Below, piece after piece: positions 17,203 through 27,830 of a DNA stretch of 64,000 nt. Both the position numbers and the translations under genes were made by a program. Within the stretch, counting starts at the first letter, position 1, and each line of letters opens with the position of its first letter. The DNA lies in the NCBI RefSeq assembly GCF_014641945.1, contig NZ_BMIJ01000002.1, forward strand, positions 547,257 through 611,256. The letters run 5' to 3'. Under the pieces are notes generated by a model. It was not told the origin of the DNA, searched no databases, and saw only the letters and a list, made by a program, of their open reading frames with translations. This DNA is from Marinobacterium zhoushanense (GTDB taxonomy: Bacteria; Pseudomonadota; Gammaproteobacteria; Pseudomonadales; Balneatricaceae).

Positions 17203-17973
17203 TCACTCCGGATGCAGCTCCTCATAGAGATTCACGAACTCCGTCGTCAGTCGGTGCTTGGGCGCCAGCTGGATCAACGGTCGTGCCGCTGTATGAGATT
17301 CCTTCATCTTCACCGACGCGGGAATCCGCGTCTTCAATACCGGTAGTGACTCCGCCAGCAACTCCTCCACGATCTTCTGCGGCAGTGATGCACGCGGCTG
17401 ATACTGATTCACCACGATCCCCTCCACCGTCAGTGCCTCGTTATGGTCCGCCCGGGTCTCCTGCACGTTGTTGAGCAGACTGTACAACGCCTGGCGGGCG
17501 AAATCGTCGCAATCGAACGGGATCAGGCAGCGCTCGGCCGCGCACAGCGCCGACAGGGTAAAGAAGTTGAATGCCGGCGGCGTGTCGATATAGATCGCGT
17601 CATAGGATTCGAGCAGTGTTTCCAGCGCCTCGCGCAACTTATAGATCTTGTGCTTGGACTCCAGCTTCGACTGCAGATCGCCAAGGTCGGGATGGGAGGG
17701 GATCAGCCAGAGATTGTCGAAAGGGGTTTGGTGGACGTAACTCTGCGGATCGGCCGGTTTGAGCTGAAAGCTCAGCGTCGATTCGAAAAAGTCGCGAATG
17801 TCGGTGTCCGGCGAGTTCGCCTCGTCACCGAGCAGATAATGGGTCGAGTTGCATTGCGGGTCCAGATCCACCACCAGTGTGCGCTTGCCCCTCGCCGCAC
17901 TGATCGCCGCCAGATTGACCGCAATACTCGACTTGCCCACACCGCCTTTCTGATTGAACACGACTCGACGCAT
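17203..17973 (-). CDS. Orphan ParA family ATPase
   Basis: ParA/MinD-type ATPase of 256 residues. The deviant Walker A KGGVGKSS is at residues 9-16; LVVDLDPQCNSTHYLLG follows (Walker A' region) and YDAIYIDTPPAFNFF is the Walker B segment. No parB gene or obvious parS site lies nearby, so it is not the chromosomal Par system, which is normally near gidA. Such orphan ParAs usually position a membrane or cytoplasmic cargo. It is 49 bases downstream of the DUF2333 gene on the same strand, so the two may be cotranscribed. The cargo is unknown. Confidence 0.85.
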   Translation of the reverse strand: MRRVVFNQKGGVGKSSIAVNLAAISAARGKRTLVVDLDPQCNSTHYLLGDEANSPDTDIRDFFESTLSFQLKPADPQSYVHQTPFDNLWLIPSHPDLGDLQSKLESKHKIYKLREALETLLESYDAIYIDTPPAFNFFTLSALCAAERCLIPFDCDDFARQALYSLLNNVQETRADHNEALTVEGIVVNQYQPRASLPQKIVEELLAESLPVLKTRIPASVKMKESHTAARPLIQLAPKHRLTTEFVNLYEELHPE

Positions 17974-18022
17974 CGTTGCATTCCTCTACTCGTGCACGGA
18001 GGCACCAATTCGACTCACGACC

Positions 18023-19078
18023 TCAGCCCTGCGACAGTAGTTCACGCAGATCGATTATCGCGGCGTTGGCACGTGATATATAGGAGGCCATCACCAATGA
18101 ATGGTTGGCCAGAAAACCAAATTCGGTACCGTTGAGAATCATCGGGCTCCAGATCGTGGCCTGGGTCGCTTCCAGTTCACGGATGATCTGGTCGACGCTG
18201 ACCCGCGCATTCTTCTTCTCCAGCGTGGGCGCAAAATCCATTTCGACGGCCTCGAGCAGATGGATCAGTGCCCAGGCGGTCCCCCGCGCCTCGTAGAAAA
18301 CATCGTCGATCTCCATCCAGGGTGTCTGGATCTCCGACTCATGCGCGGTTTTGGTGGATTGCGCCGCACCGGGGCTGCCGGCCAGGTCGGTATTCAAACG
18401 CCGCTGCCCGACACTGGCACTGAGCCGCTGTGACAGGCTGCCCAAACGGGTGGACACATCACCCAGCCAGTCGCGCAGATTATCGGCCCGGGCATAAAAC
18501 TGTGCCGACTCTTCACTGGTCTCGGAAAGGCTTGCCTGATAGGCACGCAAGGCCTTGATCGCCTTGCGGTACTCGCCCTCGCTATCCGGAAGAATCCAGC
18601 TGTTGGAATCGAAATGCAGCAACGGTTCGGCCTTGGCAAGGTCGGGGTCTTCCGTGGACTGCGACTGGGAGCGACTGAAGGTTTTGCGCAGCGCCCGCGC
18701 CATGTCACGTGCCTGTACCAGTACACCAAACTCCCAGTTGGGCAAATTATCAAGCCAGATACCCGGCGGCAGACGGTCGTTGCTGATATACCCGCCGGGC
18801 TTATCCAGCAGCGTTTCGGTAACCAGGATCAGCGCTTCACTGGTGTAGTACCCAACCACCGGCTGCTGGCCGCGCTGCTGTGCCTGCTGATTGGCCTGCT
18901 CGACCAGATTGAAACGGGAGGGCTCGAAACTCCAGTAAACGCCGAATCCCGTCGCCACCAGCAGATAGAGTAGTATCAGGCCCGTCACACTCTTCGCCAC
19001 CCGACCTCCCGAGAGGCGGCTCCATAGCGGATCCCAGAGTTTGAACCAGATACGTTGCAGACTATCCAACACGTGCAT
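18023..19078 (-). CDS. DUF2333 family membrane protein
   Basis: A 351-residue protein with one N-terminal membrane helix (about 28-50, VTGLILLYLLVATGFGVYWSF) and a large periplasmic domain rich in helices, matching the DUF2333 family. The family's function is unknown. Its middle carries GGYISNDRLPPGIWLDNLPNWEFGVL-type residues that are characteristic of the family. The start is uncertain: ATG 19078 lies very close to a GGAAGAGGG site, and GTG 19072 has better spacing (7 bases). It is upstream of the orphan parA. A cell-envelope role is likely only from the topology. Confidence 0.8.
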   Translation of the reverse strand: MHVLDSLQRIWFKLWDPLWSRLSGGRVAKSVTGLILLYLLVATGFGVYWSFEPSRFNLVEQANQQAQQRGQQPVVGYYTSEALILVTETLLDKPGGYISNDRLPPGIWLDNLPNWEFGVLVQARDMARALRKTFSRSQSQSTEDPDLAKAEPLLHFDSNSWILPDSEGEYRKAIKALRAYQASLSETSEESAQFYARADNLRDWLGDVSTRLGSLSQRLSASVGQRRLNTDLAGSPGAAQSTKTAHESEIQTPWMEIDDVFYEARGTAWALIHLLEAVEMDFAPTLEKKNARVSVDQIIRELEATQATIWSPMILNGTEFGFLANHSLVMASYISRANAAIIDLRELLSQG

Positions 19079-19550
19079 CCCTCTTCCGTTTTTGACCCTG
19101 CACACTGTTGCACGCCGGGGCATATGAGTTTCGCTGCAGTGCAAACACTCGCCACCCCGCTTTCTTGCTTTATTTCCAACCCATGGGAGCGAGGTTCATG
19201 ATGCGTTGCACTATGGCGAATTTCCCAGCACCGGTCAACGAATAGCCGGATCACCGCCTGGCGTCGCCCAGCCGGGCTCAGCAGCCACGAATGGCAGAGA
19301 CAGGCGATCAACAATTAACCATTCCACAACAAAACTGTCGGGAAACTTCGGCAAACTGCGCCCTAATGCAGGAATATTTATGATTCACATGGACAGTGAT
19401 TCCGCTTTAATGCACACTTATGCGCAATTTTATTCTTAACCACCTGATCAGGCGTTGGGTCTATCGATTGCAGCGATCCCTGCAGTCATGCCCACCTCAG
19501 GTGCAGTTGTCATCCTCAAACATAACAGCCAAGACTGAGACTCTTTTCCG
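19079..19550. promoter_or_regulatory. Long intergenic region upstream of accB
   Basis: A 472-base stretch between the divergent DUF2333 and accB genes. No credible gene was found. In many relatives aroQ lies directly before accB; no aroQ sequence was recognised here. The region should carry the acc promoter. Two short perfect palindromes lie in the accB leader: CCTGATCAGG at 19443-19452 and CACCT-C-AGGTG at 19493-19503. A TATTCT -10-like element lies near 19430. These are candidate regulatory sites only. Confidence 0.5.
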
Positions 19551-20009
19551 ATGGATATCCGCAAAGTCAAAAAACTGATCGAACTCCTCGAAGAATCCAA
19601 CATCAACGAGATCGAGATCAAAGAGGGTGAGGAATCGGTCCGCATCAGCCGGACTTCAAGTCTGGTCCCCCAGGCAGCTTATGCACCGATGCCCGTTGCC
19701 GCCGCACCGGCGCCGGTTCAGCCGGCCGCTCCGGCCGCAGCACCTGCCGCCGACCCGACACCGGCCGCACCGGCTGGACACTCCGTGCGTTCCCCTATGG
19801 TTGGCACCTTCTACCGCTCACCGTCACCGACTGCAGCGCCCTTCATTGAAGTCGGCCAGAGCATCAAGGCCGGTGACGTAATCTGCATCGTCGAAGCGAT
19901 GAAGATGATGAACCAGATCGAAGCGGATAAATCAGGCGTCATCGAGGCGATCCTGGTCGAAGATGGACAGCCGGTTGAATACGATCAGCCGCTGATCGTT
20001 ATCGCCTAA
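19551..20009 (+). CDS. accB: Acetyl-CoA carboxylase biotin carboxyl carrier protein
   Basis: Biotin carrier subunit of acetyl-CoA carboxylase, the first step of fatty acid synthesis. It has 152 residues: an N-terminal helical segment, an Ala/Pro-rich linker (residues about 40-75) and a C-terminal biotinyl domain. The biotinylation motif is EAMKMM with Lys118. No strong ribosome site precedes ATG 19551. It is followed by accC after 34 bases, the usual accBC operon. Confidence 0.97.
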   Translation: MDIRKVKKLIELLEESNINEIEIKEGEESVRISRTSSLVPQAAYAPMPVAAAPAPVQPAAPAAAPAADPTPAAPAGHSVRSPMVGTFYRSPSPTAAPFIEVGQSIKAGDVICIVEAMKMMNQIEADKSGVIEAILVEDGQPVEYDQPLIVIA

Positions 20010-20043
20010 CCCGTCTCGAACTCCACCCAAGGATTTTTGAACG

Positions 20044-21384
<1,341 letters not shown>

Positions 21385-21407
21385 ACACAGGCGTGTATCA
21401 TCCAGCC

Positions 21408-21434
21408 AAAAAGCCCGCAGCAGCGGGCTTTTTT
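21408..21434 (+). terminator. Rho-independent terminator after accC
   Basis: An 11-base stem (AAAAAGCCCGC / GCGGGCTTTTT) with a four-base loop and a T run, 23 bases after the accC stop. It separates accBC from the prmA operon. Confidence 0.9.
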
Positions 21435-21485
21435 GACGCTAAGCTTTAATTCATACTCAGGCTATTAGAATTGACGGAGCACTCC

Positions 21486-22394
21486 ATGCCCTGGTTACAG
21501 ATAAAGGTTGAAACCGCCCCCGAACAGGCCGAGCAGTATGAGGACCTGCTGCTGGCCGCCGGATGTGCCGCTGTCACCTACCAGGACGCCGCCGACCAGC
21601 CCATCTTCGAACCGGACCTGGGCACCACGCCGCTGTGGAGCCAGACCGTTGTCACCGGGCTGTTCGCCGCCGAACATGATCTACAGGAAACCCTGGCACT
21701 GCTGCGCTCAGCTCAGCAGCAGCTGCCCGAAATCGAGGGCCGCCCGCATCCGGAGATCAAGGCGGAAATCCTGGAGGACAAGGACTGGGAGCGCGAATGG
21801 ATGGAGAACTACCATCCGATGCAGTTTGGCAAGCGACTCTGGGTCTGCCCCAGTTGGCGCGAAGCCCCTGACCCCAATGCAGTCAACATGATGCTCGACC
21901 CAGGCCTCGCCTTTGGCACTGGCACACACCCGACCACCTCGCTCTGTCTGGAGTGGCTCGACAGCCAATCCCTCGACGACCAGCTGGTGGTGGATTACGG
22001 CTGTGGCAGCGGCATTCTGGGCATCGCCGCGCTATTGCTGGGGGCCAACAAGGTGGTGGCCGTCGATATCGATCCCCAGGCGCTGACCGCGACCCGCGAC
22101 AACCTGGAGCGTAACCGGCTCGATTCGTCACGTCTCAGCGTCAGCCTGCCCAACGCGACACCTGCGGTTAAGGCCGATACCCTGGTCGCCAATATACTGG
22201 CCGGCCCGCTGGTTGAGCTGGCTCCGACCCTGGAAGCCCTGGTACGCCCCGGTGGACGTATACTGCTGTCCGGCCTGCTCGCGGACCAGGCGGACAGCGT
22301 TTCGACCGCCTACTCGCAGTGGTTCAAGATGGAGCCGGCCGTGGAAAAGGACGGCTGGATCAGACTCACCGGCACTAAATACCAGGACGCATGA
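21486..22394 (+). CDS. prmA: Ribosomal protein L11 methyltransferase
   Basis: SAM-dependent enzyme that trimethylates ribosomal protein L11. It has 302 residues from ATG 21486, chosen because ACGGAG lies six bases upstream (an in-frame TTG at 21471 overlaps that site). The SAM motif VVDYGCGSGILGIAALLLGA and the PrmA-specific LDPGLAFGTGTHPTT are visible. The C-terminal catalytic region has NILAGPLVELAP. It overlaps the next gene by four bases and begins the prmA-zinc-ribbon-dusB-fis group. Confidence 0.97.
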   Translation: MPWLQIKVETAPEQAEQYEDLLLAAGCAAVTYQDAADQPIFEPDLGTTPLWSQTVVTGLFAAEHDLQETLALLRSAQQQLPEIEGRPHPEIKAEILEDKDWEREWMENYHPMQFGKRLWVCPSWREAPDPNAVNMMLDPGLAFGTGTHPTTSLCLEWLDSQSLDDQLVVDYGCGSGILGIAALLLGANKVVAVDIDPQALTATRDNLERNRLDSSRLSVSLPNATPAVKADTLVANILAGPLVELAPTLEALVRPGGRILLSGLLADQADSVSTAYSQWFKMEPAVEKDGWIRLTGTKYQDA

Positions 22395-23362
22395 ACGAGC
22401 CGCTAATTACCGAGTGCCCCGGATGCCATTCACGCTTTCGCGTGACTGAGGGGCAGTTGAATCTCGCCCAGGGCCAGGTGCGCTGCGGCGCGTGCCTGAT
22501 GGTGTTTGACGCCCGCGTCGAGGCACGTCGTCTCGAGCGTCATCAGCAAGAATTACATACTCAGCAGCAAAAGCCGGCTATCACCGAGCCCGACCATAAA
22601 CTTGCACCTGCACCTGCACCTGCACCTGCACAGATTACCGCCAGCAAGGTTGCCGATACCGATGAGTTGGCCGAGCGCTTGCTCGCGGCCGCCGAAAAAC
22701 TCAAGGCGAGACCCGTTGCCAAAGATCAGCCAGCAAAGCCAGCAAGCGCCCGCTCTGCCCTTGAGGATAAGGACGCTCCCTCCGTTAAGGAAGAGACCGC
22801 CAGCTCGGCTGTAGAGGCGTCAGCGGACAATATCCCCCATCTCTACGCCGAACCGATTCTGCTGGAGATAAGCCGGGAGCGAAACGATCCCTTTGCCGCC
22901 ACCGGCTGGGCCCTGGCATCGCTGATTGCACTGCTGGTACTGGGCGGCCAGTACCTGTGGTTCGAGCGCGCAACGCTGGCACATAATGAAGATCTGCATC
23001 CGATCTACGCCCTCGCCTGCGATTCCCTGGCTTGTGAACTGGGACGCGGGGCCTACCGCTCGATCACCAACCAACGCATGGTCGTACGCCCTCACCCGGC
23101 GTTCGCCGACGCCCTCAGCGTGGATATACAGTTGCGCAACGATGCCGCGTTTGCCCAGCCCTTTCCGGCGTTGTCACTCACCTTTACCGACCTTAAGGGC
23201 CGGCTGGTGGCGAGCCGGGTCTTTCAGCCCCGAGAGTACATGCCGTCCAACCGCGTCGGCGAGTTGATGCAGCCGATGACGCCTGTGCAGCTGCAACTGG
23301 AGATTACCGACCCCGGCGTACGTGCCGTCAGCTACCAGCTGGAACTGCGCCCGGCGAGTTGA
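22391..23362 (+). CDS. Zinc-ribbon domain DUF3426 membrane protein
   Basis: A 323-residue protein with an MJ0042-type zinc ribbon at the N-terminus (Cys9, Cys12, Cys32, Cys35), a long low-complexity linker, one membrane helix at about 177-197 (ALASLIALLVLGGQYLWF) and a C-terminal DUF3426 domain. Its function is unknown; it is conserved between prmA and dusB in many Proteobacteria. The linker contains four tandem GCACCT units (22604-22627) that encode an Ala-Pro run. It is coupled to prmA by ATGA. Confidence 0.88.
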   Translation: MNEPLITECPGCHSRFRVTEGQLNLAQGQVRCGACLMVFDARVEARRLERHQQELHTQQQKPAITEPDHKLAPAPAPAPAQITASKVADTDELAERLLAAAEKLKARPVAKDQPAKPASARSALEDKDAPSVKEETASSAVEASADNIPHLYAEPILLEISRERNDPFAATGWALASLIALLVLGGQYLWFERATLAHNEDLHPIYALACDSLACELGRGAYRSITNQRMVVRPHPAFADALSVDIQLRNDAAFAQPFPALSLTFTDLKGRLVASRVFQPREYMPSNRVGELMQPMTPVQLQLEITDPGVRAVSYQLELRPAS

Positions 23363-23544
23363 AATCCCGCTTCCAGGAAGCTCAAAAACACCCTTTGGTC
23401 AACCCCGAAATCGATCAAAAAATCAACAAAAACAGGTTGGAGCCCCCCTCCCGAAAGAGTATCATTGGCCGCCTTCCAATAACGAACCCGGACCTAAGCC
23501 GAACGGCTTGGGCCAGTATTTTTTTCCCTTTTGGCAGGTGTGTG

Positions 23545-24519
23545 ATGTTCCAAATCGGCCCTTACACCATTGACAGTCAGGTTGTGCTGGCACCGATGGC
23601 TGGGGTCACGGATCGTCCCTTCCGCCAACTCTGCAGACGTCTGGGCGCCGGCCTGGTGGTCTCGGAGATGGTCACCTCCGATACCCGCCTGTGGAACTCA
23701 CGCAAATCGGCCCTGCGCCTCGACCATACCGGTGAAGCCGAGCCACGCTCGGTACAGATCGCCGGTGGCGATCCGCAGATGATGGCCGATGCTGCACGGA
23801 TGAACGCCGAGCGGGGCGCACAGATCATCGATATCAACATGGGCTGCCCGGCGAAGAAGGTCTGTAACAAGGCCGCCGGGTCCGCTCTGTTGCGCGATGA
23901 GGTGCTGGTCGGCGAGATCCTCGATGCCGTTGTCGACGCCGTCGAGATCCCGGTCACCCTGAAGATCCGTACCGGCTGGTCACCCGAACAGCGCAACGGT
24001 GAACGGATCGCCGAGATGGCGGAACAGGCCGGTATCGCCGCACTGGCCGTGCACGGCCGCACCCGCGCCGATCGCTATCAGGGCAACGCGGAGTACGACA
24101 CCATCGCCCGTATCTGCCAGCAGGTTTCCATCCCGGTATTCGCCAATGGCGATATCGACTCGGCGCGCAGCGCGCGCGACGTGCTCGATTACACCGGTGC
24201 CGCCGCTGTGATGATCGGGCGTGCAGCTCAGGGCCGCCCCTGGCTGCTGCGTGAGATCGACCACTATCTGCGCACGGGAAAAGAGCTGGCGGAACCGGAG
24301 ACAGACGAAGTTCTGCAGATTCTGACCGGCCACCTCGAAGCGCTATATGCCTTCTACGGTGACTATATGGGCGTGCGTATTGCGCGCAAGCATGTAGGCT
24401 GGTATCTGCAGCAACACGCGCAGGCTGCCGGGTTCAGGAAGCATTTCAATCAACTAGAAACAGCAAGCGATCAGGTTAATGCCGTTACTGCCTTGTTGGC
24501 AGGTTCGGCCGCCGCCTGA
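23545..24519 (+). CDS. dusB: tRNA-dihydrouridine synthase B
   Basis: FMN enzyme that reduces uridine to dihydrouridine in the tRNA D-loop. It has 324 residues from ATG 23545 (AGG site; GTG 23542 is a near alternative). Family motifs include LAPMAGVTDRPFRQLCR, the catalytic-Cys loop NMGCPAKKVCNK and the phosphate site MIGRAAQGRPW. A long in-frame upstream extension to 23359 has no family character and is rejected. As in E. coli, dusB directly precedes fis, 16 bases away, and the two are probably cotranscribed. Confidence 0.96.
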   Translation: MFQIGPYTIDSQVVLAPMAGVTDRPFRQLCRRLGAGLVVSEMVTSDTRLWNSRKSALRLDHTGEAEPRSVQIAGGDPQMMADAARMNAERGAQIIDINMGCPAKKVCNKAAGSALLRDEVLVGEILDAVVDAVEIPVTLKIRTGWSPEQRNGERIAEMAEQAGIAALAVHGRTRADRYQGNAEYDTIARICQQVSIPVFANGDIDSARSARDVLDYTGAAAVMIGRAAQGRPWLLREIDHYLRTGKELAEPETDEVLQILTGHLEALYAFYGDYMGVRIARKHVGWYLQQHAQAAGFRKHFNQLETASDQVNAVTALLAGSAAA

Positions 24520-24535
24520 ATCCAGGATTGGGTAC

Positions 24536-24832
24536 ATGAGTACAGTGGAAAGCAAAGATTTGGAACAGTATGCACACACCACCCAGCCGCAGTCTGGCAT
24601 GCCGGCGCAGACCCTGCGCGACACCGTGCACCAGTCGCTGACCAGCTACTTCAAGCAGCTGGACGGTCAGCCGGTTACCGACGTGTACCAGATGGTCCTG
24701 TCAGAGATCGAAGCGCCGCTGTTTGAGAGCGTGATGGCCTATACCAAGGACAACCAGACCAAGGCGTCTGAGGTCCTGGGCCTCAATCGCGGCACCCTGC
24801 GCAAAAAACTGAAGCAGTACGGCCTGCTGTAA
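24536..24832 (+). CDS. fis: DNA-binding protein Fis
   Basis: Nucleoid-associated protein that bends DNA and controls growth-phase genes, including rRNA promoters. It has 98 residues from ATG 24536, matching E. coli Fis in length. The C-terminal helix-turn-helix reads [20 protein letters not shown] and is almost invariant in the family. The frame is open upstream into the end of dusB, but the CCAGGATTGGG site and the family length support this start. It is followed by purH after 32 bases. Confidence 0.97.
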   Translation: MSTVESKDLEQYAHTTQPQSGMPAQTLRDTVHQSLTSYFKQLDGQPVTDVYQMVLSEIEAPLFESVMAYTKDNQTKASEVLGLNRGTLRKKLKQYGLL

Positions 24833-24864
24833 TCGAGCGAACTGAGAGAAGCGAACCCGAGATT

Positions 24865-26448
24865 ATGTCTGAGCAGAACACTACCCCGATTCGCCGCGCG
24901 CTGATCAGCGTGTCGGACAAAACCGGTATTGTAGACTTCGCCCGTGCGCTGAACGCACGCGGTGTCGAGATCCTCTCCACCGGCGGCACTTTCAAGCTGC
25001 TGCGCGAGAGCGATATCCCGGCCACCGAGGTTTCCGACTACACCGGTTTCCCGGAGATGATGGCAGGCCGTGTCAAGACGCTGCACCCGAAGGTTCACGG
25101 CGGCATCCTGGGACGTCGCGGCACCGACGATGCGGTGATGGCGGAGCACGGTATCGATCCGATCGATATGGTCGTGGTCAACCTCTACCCCTTCGCTCAG
25201 ACCATCGCGCGTCCCGATTGTGACCTGCCGATGGCGATCGAGAACATCGATATCGGCGGCCCGACCATGGTCCGTTCAGCAGCGAAAAACCACAAGGACG
25301 TTGCCATCGTCGTCAATGCTTCAAGCTACGAGCCGATCCTGAAGGAGCTTGAGCGCGATGGTGGCCTGAGTCTGAAGACCCGGTTCGACCTCGCCGTGCA
25401 GGCGTTCGAACATACTGCCGCCTACGACGGCATGATCGCCAACTATCTCGGCGCCGTTATCGAAGGCGACGAAGAGGTACCGGCCGACTTCCCGCGTACA
25501 TTCAACACCCAGTTCATCAAGGCGCAGGATATGCGCTACGGCGAGAACCCGCACCAGCGCGCAGCCTTCTATGTCGAAACCAACCCAGCCGAGCCCAGCG
25601 TCTCCACCGCGCGCCAGCTGCAGGGCAAGGCGCTGTCCTACAACAACGTGGCCGACACCGACGCCGCGCTGGAGTGCGTCAAGCCGTTCCAGGAACCCGC
25701 CTGCGTCATCGTCAAGCACGCCAACCCCTGTGGCGTTGCGATCGGCAGCGACATTCTGGAAGCCTATAACCGCGCCTTCCAGACCGACCCGACCTCTGCC
25801 TTCGGCGGCATCATCGCCTTCAACCGCGAGTTGGACGGCGAAACCGCCAAGGTGATCGTCGAGCGTCAGTTCGTCGAGGTGATCATCGCTCCGAAGGTGA
25901 CCCAGGAAGCTTCCGATATCGTCGCCAGCAAACCCAATGTACGTCTGCTCGCCTGCGGTGAGTGGGATGCCCAGCGCGCCAAGGGCTTCGACTACAAGCG
26001 CGTCAATGGCGGCCTGCTGGTGCAGGATCGCGATCTGGGCATGGTCGACGCCTCCCAGCTCAAGATCGTCAGCAAGAAGCAGCCCAGCGAACAGGAGATC
26101 CGCGATCTGCTGTTCTGTTGGGAAGTGGCCAAGTTCGTCAAATCCAACGCCATCGTCTACGCCAAGAACGGCCAGACCATCGGTATCGGCGCCGGCCAGA
26201 TGAGCCGAGTGTACTCGGCCAAGATCGCCGGTATCAAGGCCGCTGACGAAGGTCTTGAGGTGAAGGGCTCGGTGATGGCTTCCGACGCTTTCTTCCCGTT
26301 CCGTGACGGTATCGACGCTGCTGCCGAAGCCGGTATCAGCGCGGTAATCCAGCCGGGCGGGTCCATGCGTGACCAGGAGGTGATCGACGCCGCCGACGAG
26401 CATGGCCTGGCGATGGTCTTCACCGGCATGCGCCACTTCCGTCACTGA
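24865..26448 (+). CDS. purH: Bifunctional AICAR transformylase / IMP cyclohydrolase
   Basis: Catalyses the last two steps of IMP synthesis. It has 527 residues: an N-terminal IMP cyclohydrolase (MGS-like) domain, with [20 protein letters not shown] near residues 65-84, and a C-terminal transformylase with the conserved KHANPCG Lys-His motif around 285-292 ([15 protein letters not shown]). It lies between fis and purD, and purD starts 17 bases later, giving a purHD unit as in E. coli. Full length with no defect seen. Confidence 0.98.
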   Translation: MSEQNTTPIRRALISVSDKTGIVDFARALNARGVEILSTGGTFKLLRESDIPATEVSDYTGFPEMMAGRVKTLHPKVHGGILGRRGTDDAVMAEHGIDPIDMVVVNLYPFAQTIARPDCDLPMAIENIDIGGPTMVRSAAKNHKDVAIVVNASSYEPILKELERDGGLSLKTRFDLAVQAFEHTAAYDGMIANYLGAVIEGDEEVPADFPRTFNTQFIKAQDMRYGENPHQRAAFYVETNPAEPSVSTARQLQGKALSYNNVADTDAALECVKPFQEPACVIVKHANPCGVAIGSDILEAYNRAFQTDPTSAFGGIIAFNRELDGETAKVIVERQFVEVIIAPKVTQEASDIVASKPNVRLLACGEWDAQRAKGFDYKRVNGGLLVQDRDLGMVDASQLKIVSKKQPSEQEIRDLLFCWEVAKFVKSNAIVYAKNGQTIGIGAGQMSRVYSAKIAGIKAADEGLEVKGSVMASDAFFPFRDGIDAAAEAGISAVIQPGGSMRDQEVIDAADEHGLAMVFTGMRHFRH

Positions 26449-26465
26449 TACAGGGATAGAGGCAG

Positions 26466-27755
26466 ATGAAAATTCTCGTAATCGGCTCCGGCGGGCGCGA
26501 ACACGCGCTGGCCTGGGCCGCCGCCCGTGACGAGGCGGTCGAAACCGTCTTCGTCGCCCCCGGCAACGCCGCCACTGCGCAGGAGAGCAAGCTGCAGAAC
26601 GTCGATATCGATGTACTGGCGCTGGATCAGCTCGCCGCGTTCGCCAAGGAGAACGCCATCGACCTGACCATCGTCGGTCCGGAGGCGCCGCTCGTGGTCG
26701 GCATCGTCGACAAGTTCACCGAACAGGGGCTGCGCGTGTTCGGCCCCACCGCCGGTGCTGCTCAGCTGGAGGGATCCAAGGCGTTCACCAAGGACTTCCT
26801 GGCTCGCCATGCCATCCCCACCGCCGAGTACCAGAACTTCACCGAGGTGGAGCCTGCACTGGCCTATGTGCGTGAAAAAGGCGCTCCGATCGTGGTCAAG
26901 GCCGACGGTCTGGCCGCCGGCAAGGGCGTAATCGTGGCAATGACGCTCGCGGAAGCCGAAGACGCGATCCGCGATATGCTCGCTGGCAACGCCTTCGGTG
27001 ATGCCGGTCACCGCGTGGTGGTCGAGGAGTTCCTCGATGGCGAGGAAGCCTCCTTCATCGTCATGGTCGATGGCGAACACGTGCTGCCGATGGCCACCAG
27101 CCAGGACCATAAGCGAGTCGGCAACGGCGACTCCGGCCCCAACACCGGCGGTATGGGGGCTTATTCACCGGCCCCGGTGGTCACCGCTGAGATCCATGAC
27201 CGCATCATGGCCGAAGTGATCCTGCCCACCGTGCGCGGCATGGCCGCCGAAGGCAATGAGTACACCGGCTTTCTGTATGCCGGCCTGATGATCATGGCCG
27301 ACGGTACCCCGAAAGTGATCGAGTACAACTGCCGCTTTGGCGATCCGGAAACGCAGCCGATCATGTTGCGCCTCAAGTCCAGCCTGGTCGAGCTGTGCAA
27401 CGCCGCCCTCGACAAACGTCTGGACCAGGTGCAAGCGGACTGGGATCCGCGCCCGTCGGTGGGCGTGGTAATGGCCGCAGGCGGTTATCCCGGTGATTAC
27501 GCCAAGGGCGACGCAATCAGTCTGCCAAGCGAAACGCCGGCCGACAGCAAGATCTTCCATGCCGGCACCAAACTGCAGGATGGCAAGGTGGTCACCGCTG
27601 GCGGTCGTGTGCTCTGCGCTACAGCCCTGGGAGACAGCGTCACCGAGGCACAGCAGCGTGCCTACGAGCTGGTCGACCTGATCAGCTGGAAGGATGCCTA
27701 CTACCGCACCGATATCGCCTACCGCGCCATCGCACGCGAGCAGGCTGAGCAGTAA
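26466..27755 (+). CDS. purD: Phosphoribosylamine-glycine ligase
   Basis: GAR synthetase, the second step of purine synthesis, joining glycine to phosphoribosylamine with ATP. It has 429 residues and begins MKILVIGSGGREHALAW, the N-domain signature. The ATP-grasp lysine region VVKADGLAAGKGVIV and the FGDPETQPIM metal/ATP motif are present. It ends just before a strong terminator at 27783-27815. Cotranscribed with purH. Confidence 0.98.
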   Translation: MKILVIGSGGREHALAWAAARDEAVETVFVAPGNAATAQESKLQNVDIDVLALDQLAAFAKENAIDLTIVGPEAPLVVGIVDKFTEQGLRVFGPTAGAAQLEGSKAFTKDFLARHAIPTAEYQNFTEVEPALAYVREKGAPIVVKADGLAAGKGVIVAMTLAEAEDAIRDMLAGNAFGDAGHRVVVEEFLDGEEASFIVMVDGEHVLPMATSQDHKRVGNGDSGPNTGGMGAYSPAPVVTAEIHDRIMAEVILPTVRGMAAEGNEYTGFLYAGLMIMADGTPKVIEYNCRFGDPETQPIMLRLKSSLVELCNAALDKRLDQVQADWDPRPSVGVVMAAGGYPGDYAKGDAISLPSETPADSKIFHAGTKLQDGKVVTAGGRVLCATALGDSVTEAQQRAYELVDLISWKDAYYRTDIAYRAIAREQAEQ

Positions 27756-27782
27756 GACACACTCGGTCGATTGCACTACAAC

Positions 27783-27815
27783 AACAGCCGCCTTTGGGCG
27801 GCTGTTCTGATTTTT
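27783..27815 (+). terminator. Rho-independent terminator after purD
   Basis: Ten-base stem AACAGCCGCC / GGCGGCTGTT with a four-base loop, then CTGATTTTT. It ends the purHD transcript and lies just before the start of the LysE-type gene. Confidence 0.85.
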
Positions 27816-27830
27816 GAAAGGAACTCATCA

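Noticed and set aside
19680..19775. Ala/Pro-rich low-complexity sequence in accB
   Set aside because: This is the usual flexible linker of biotin carboxyl carrier proteins, not a special repeat.
25321..26445. A minus-strand open frame of 374 codons across purH
   Set aside because: Antisense to an intact purH; no domain recognised.
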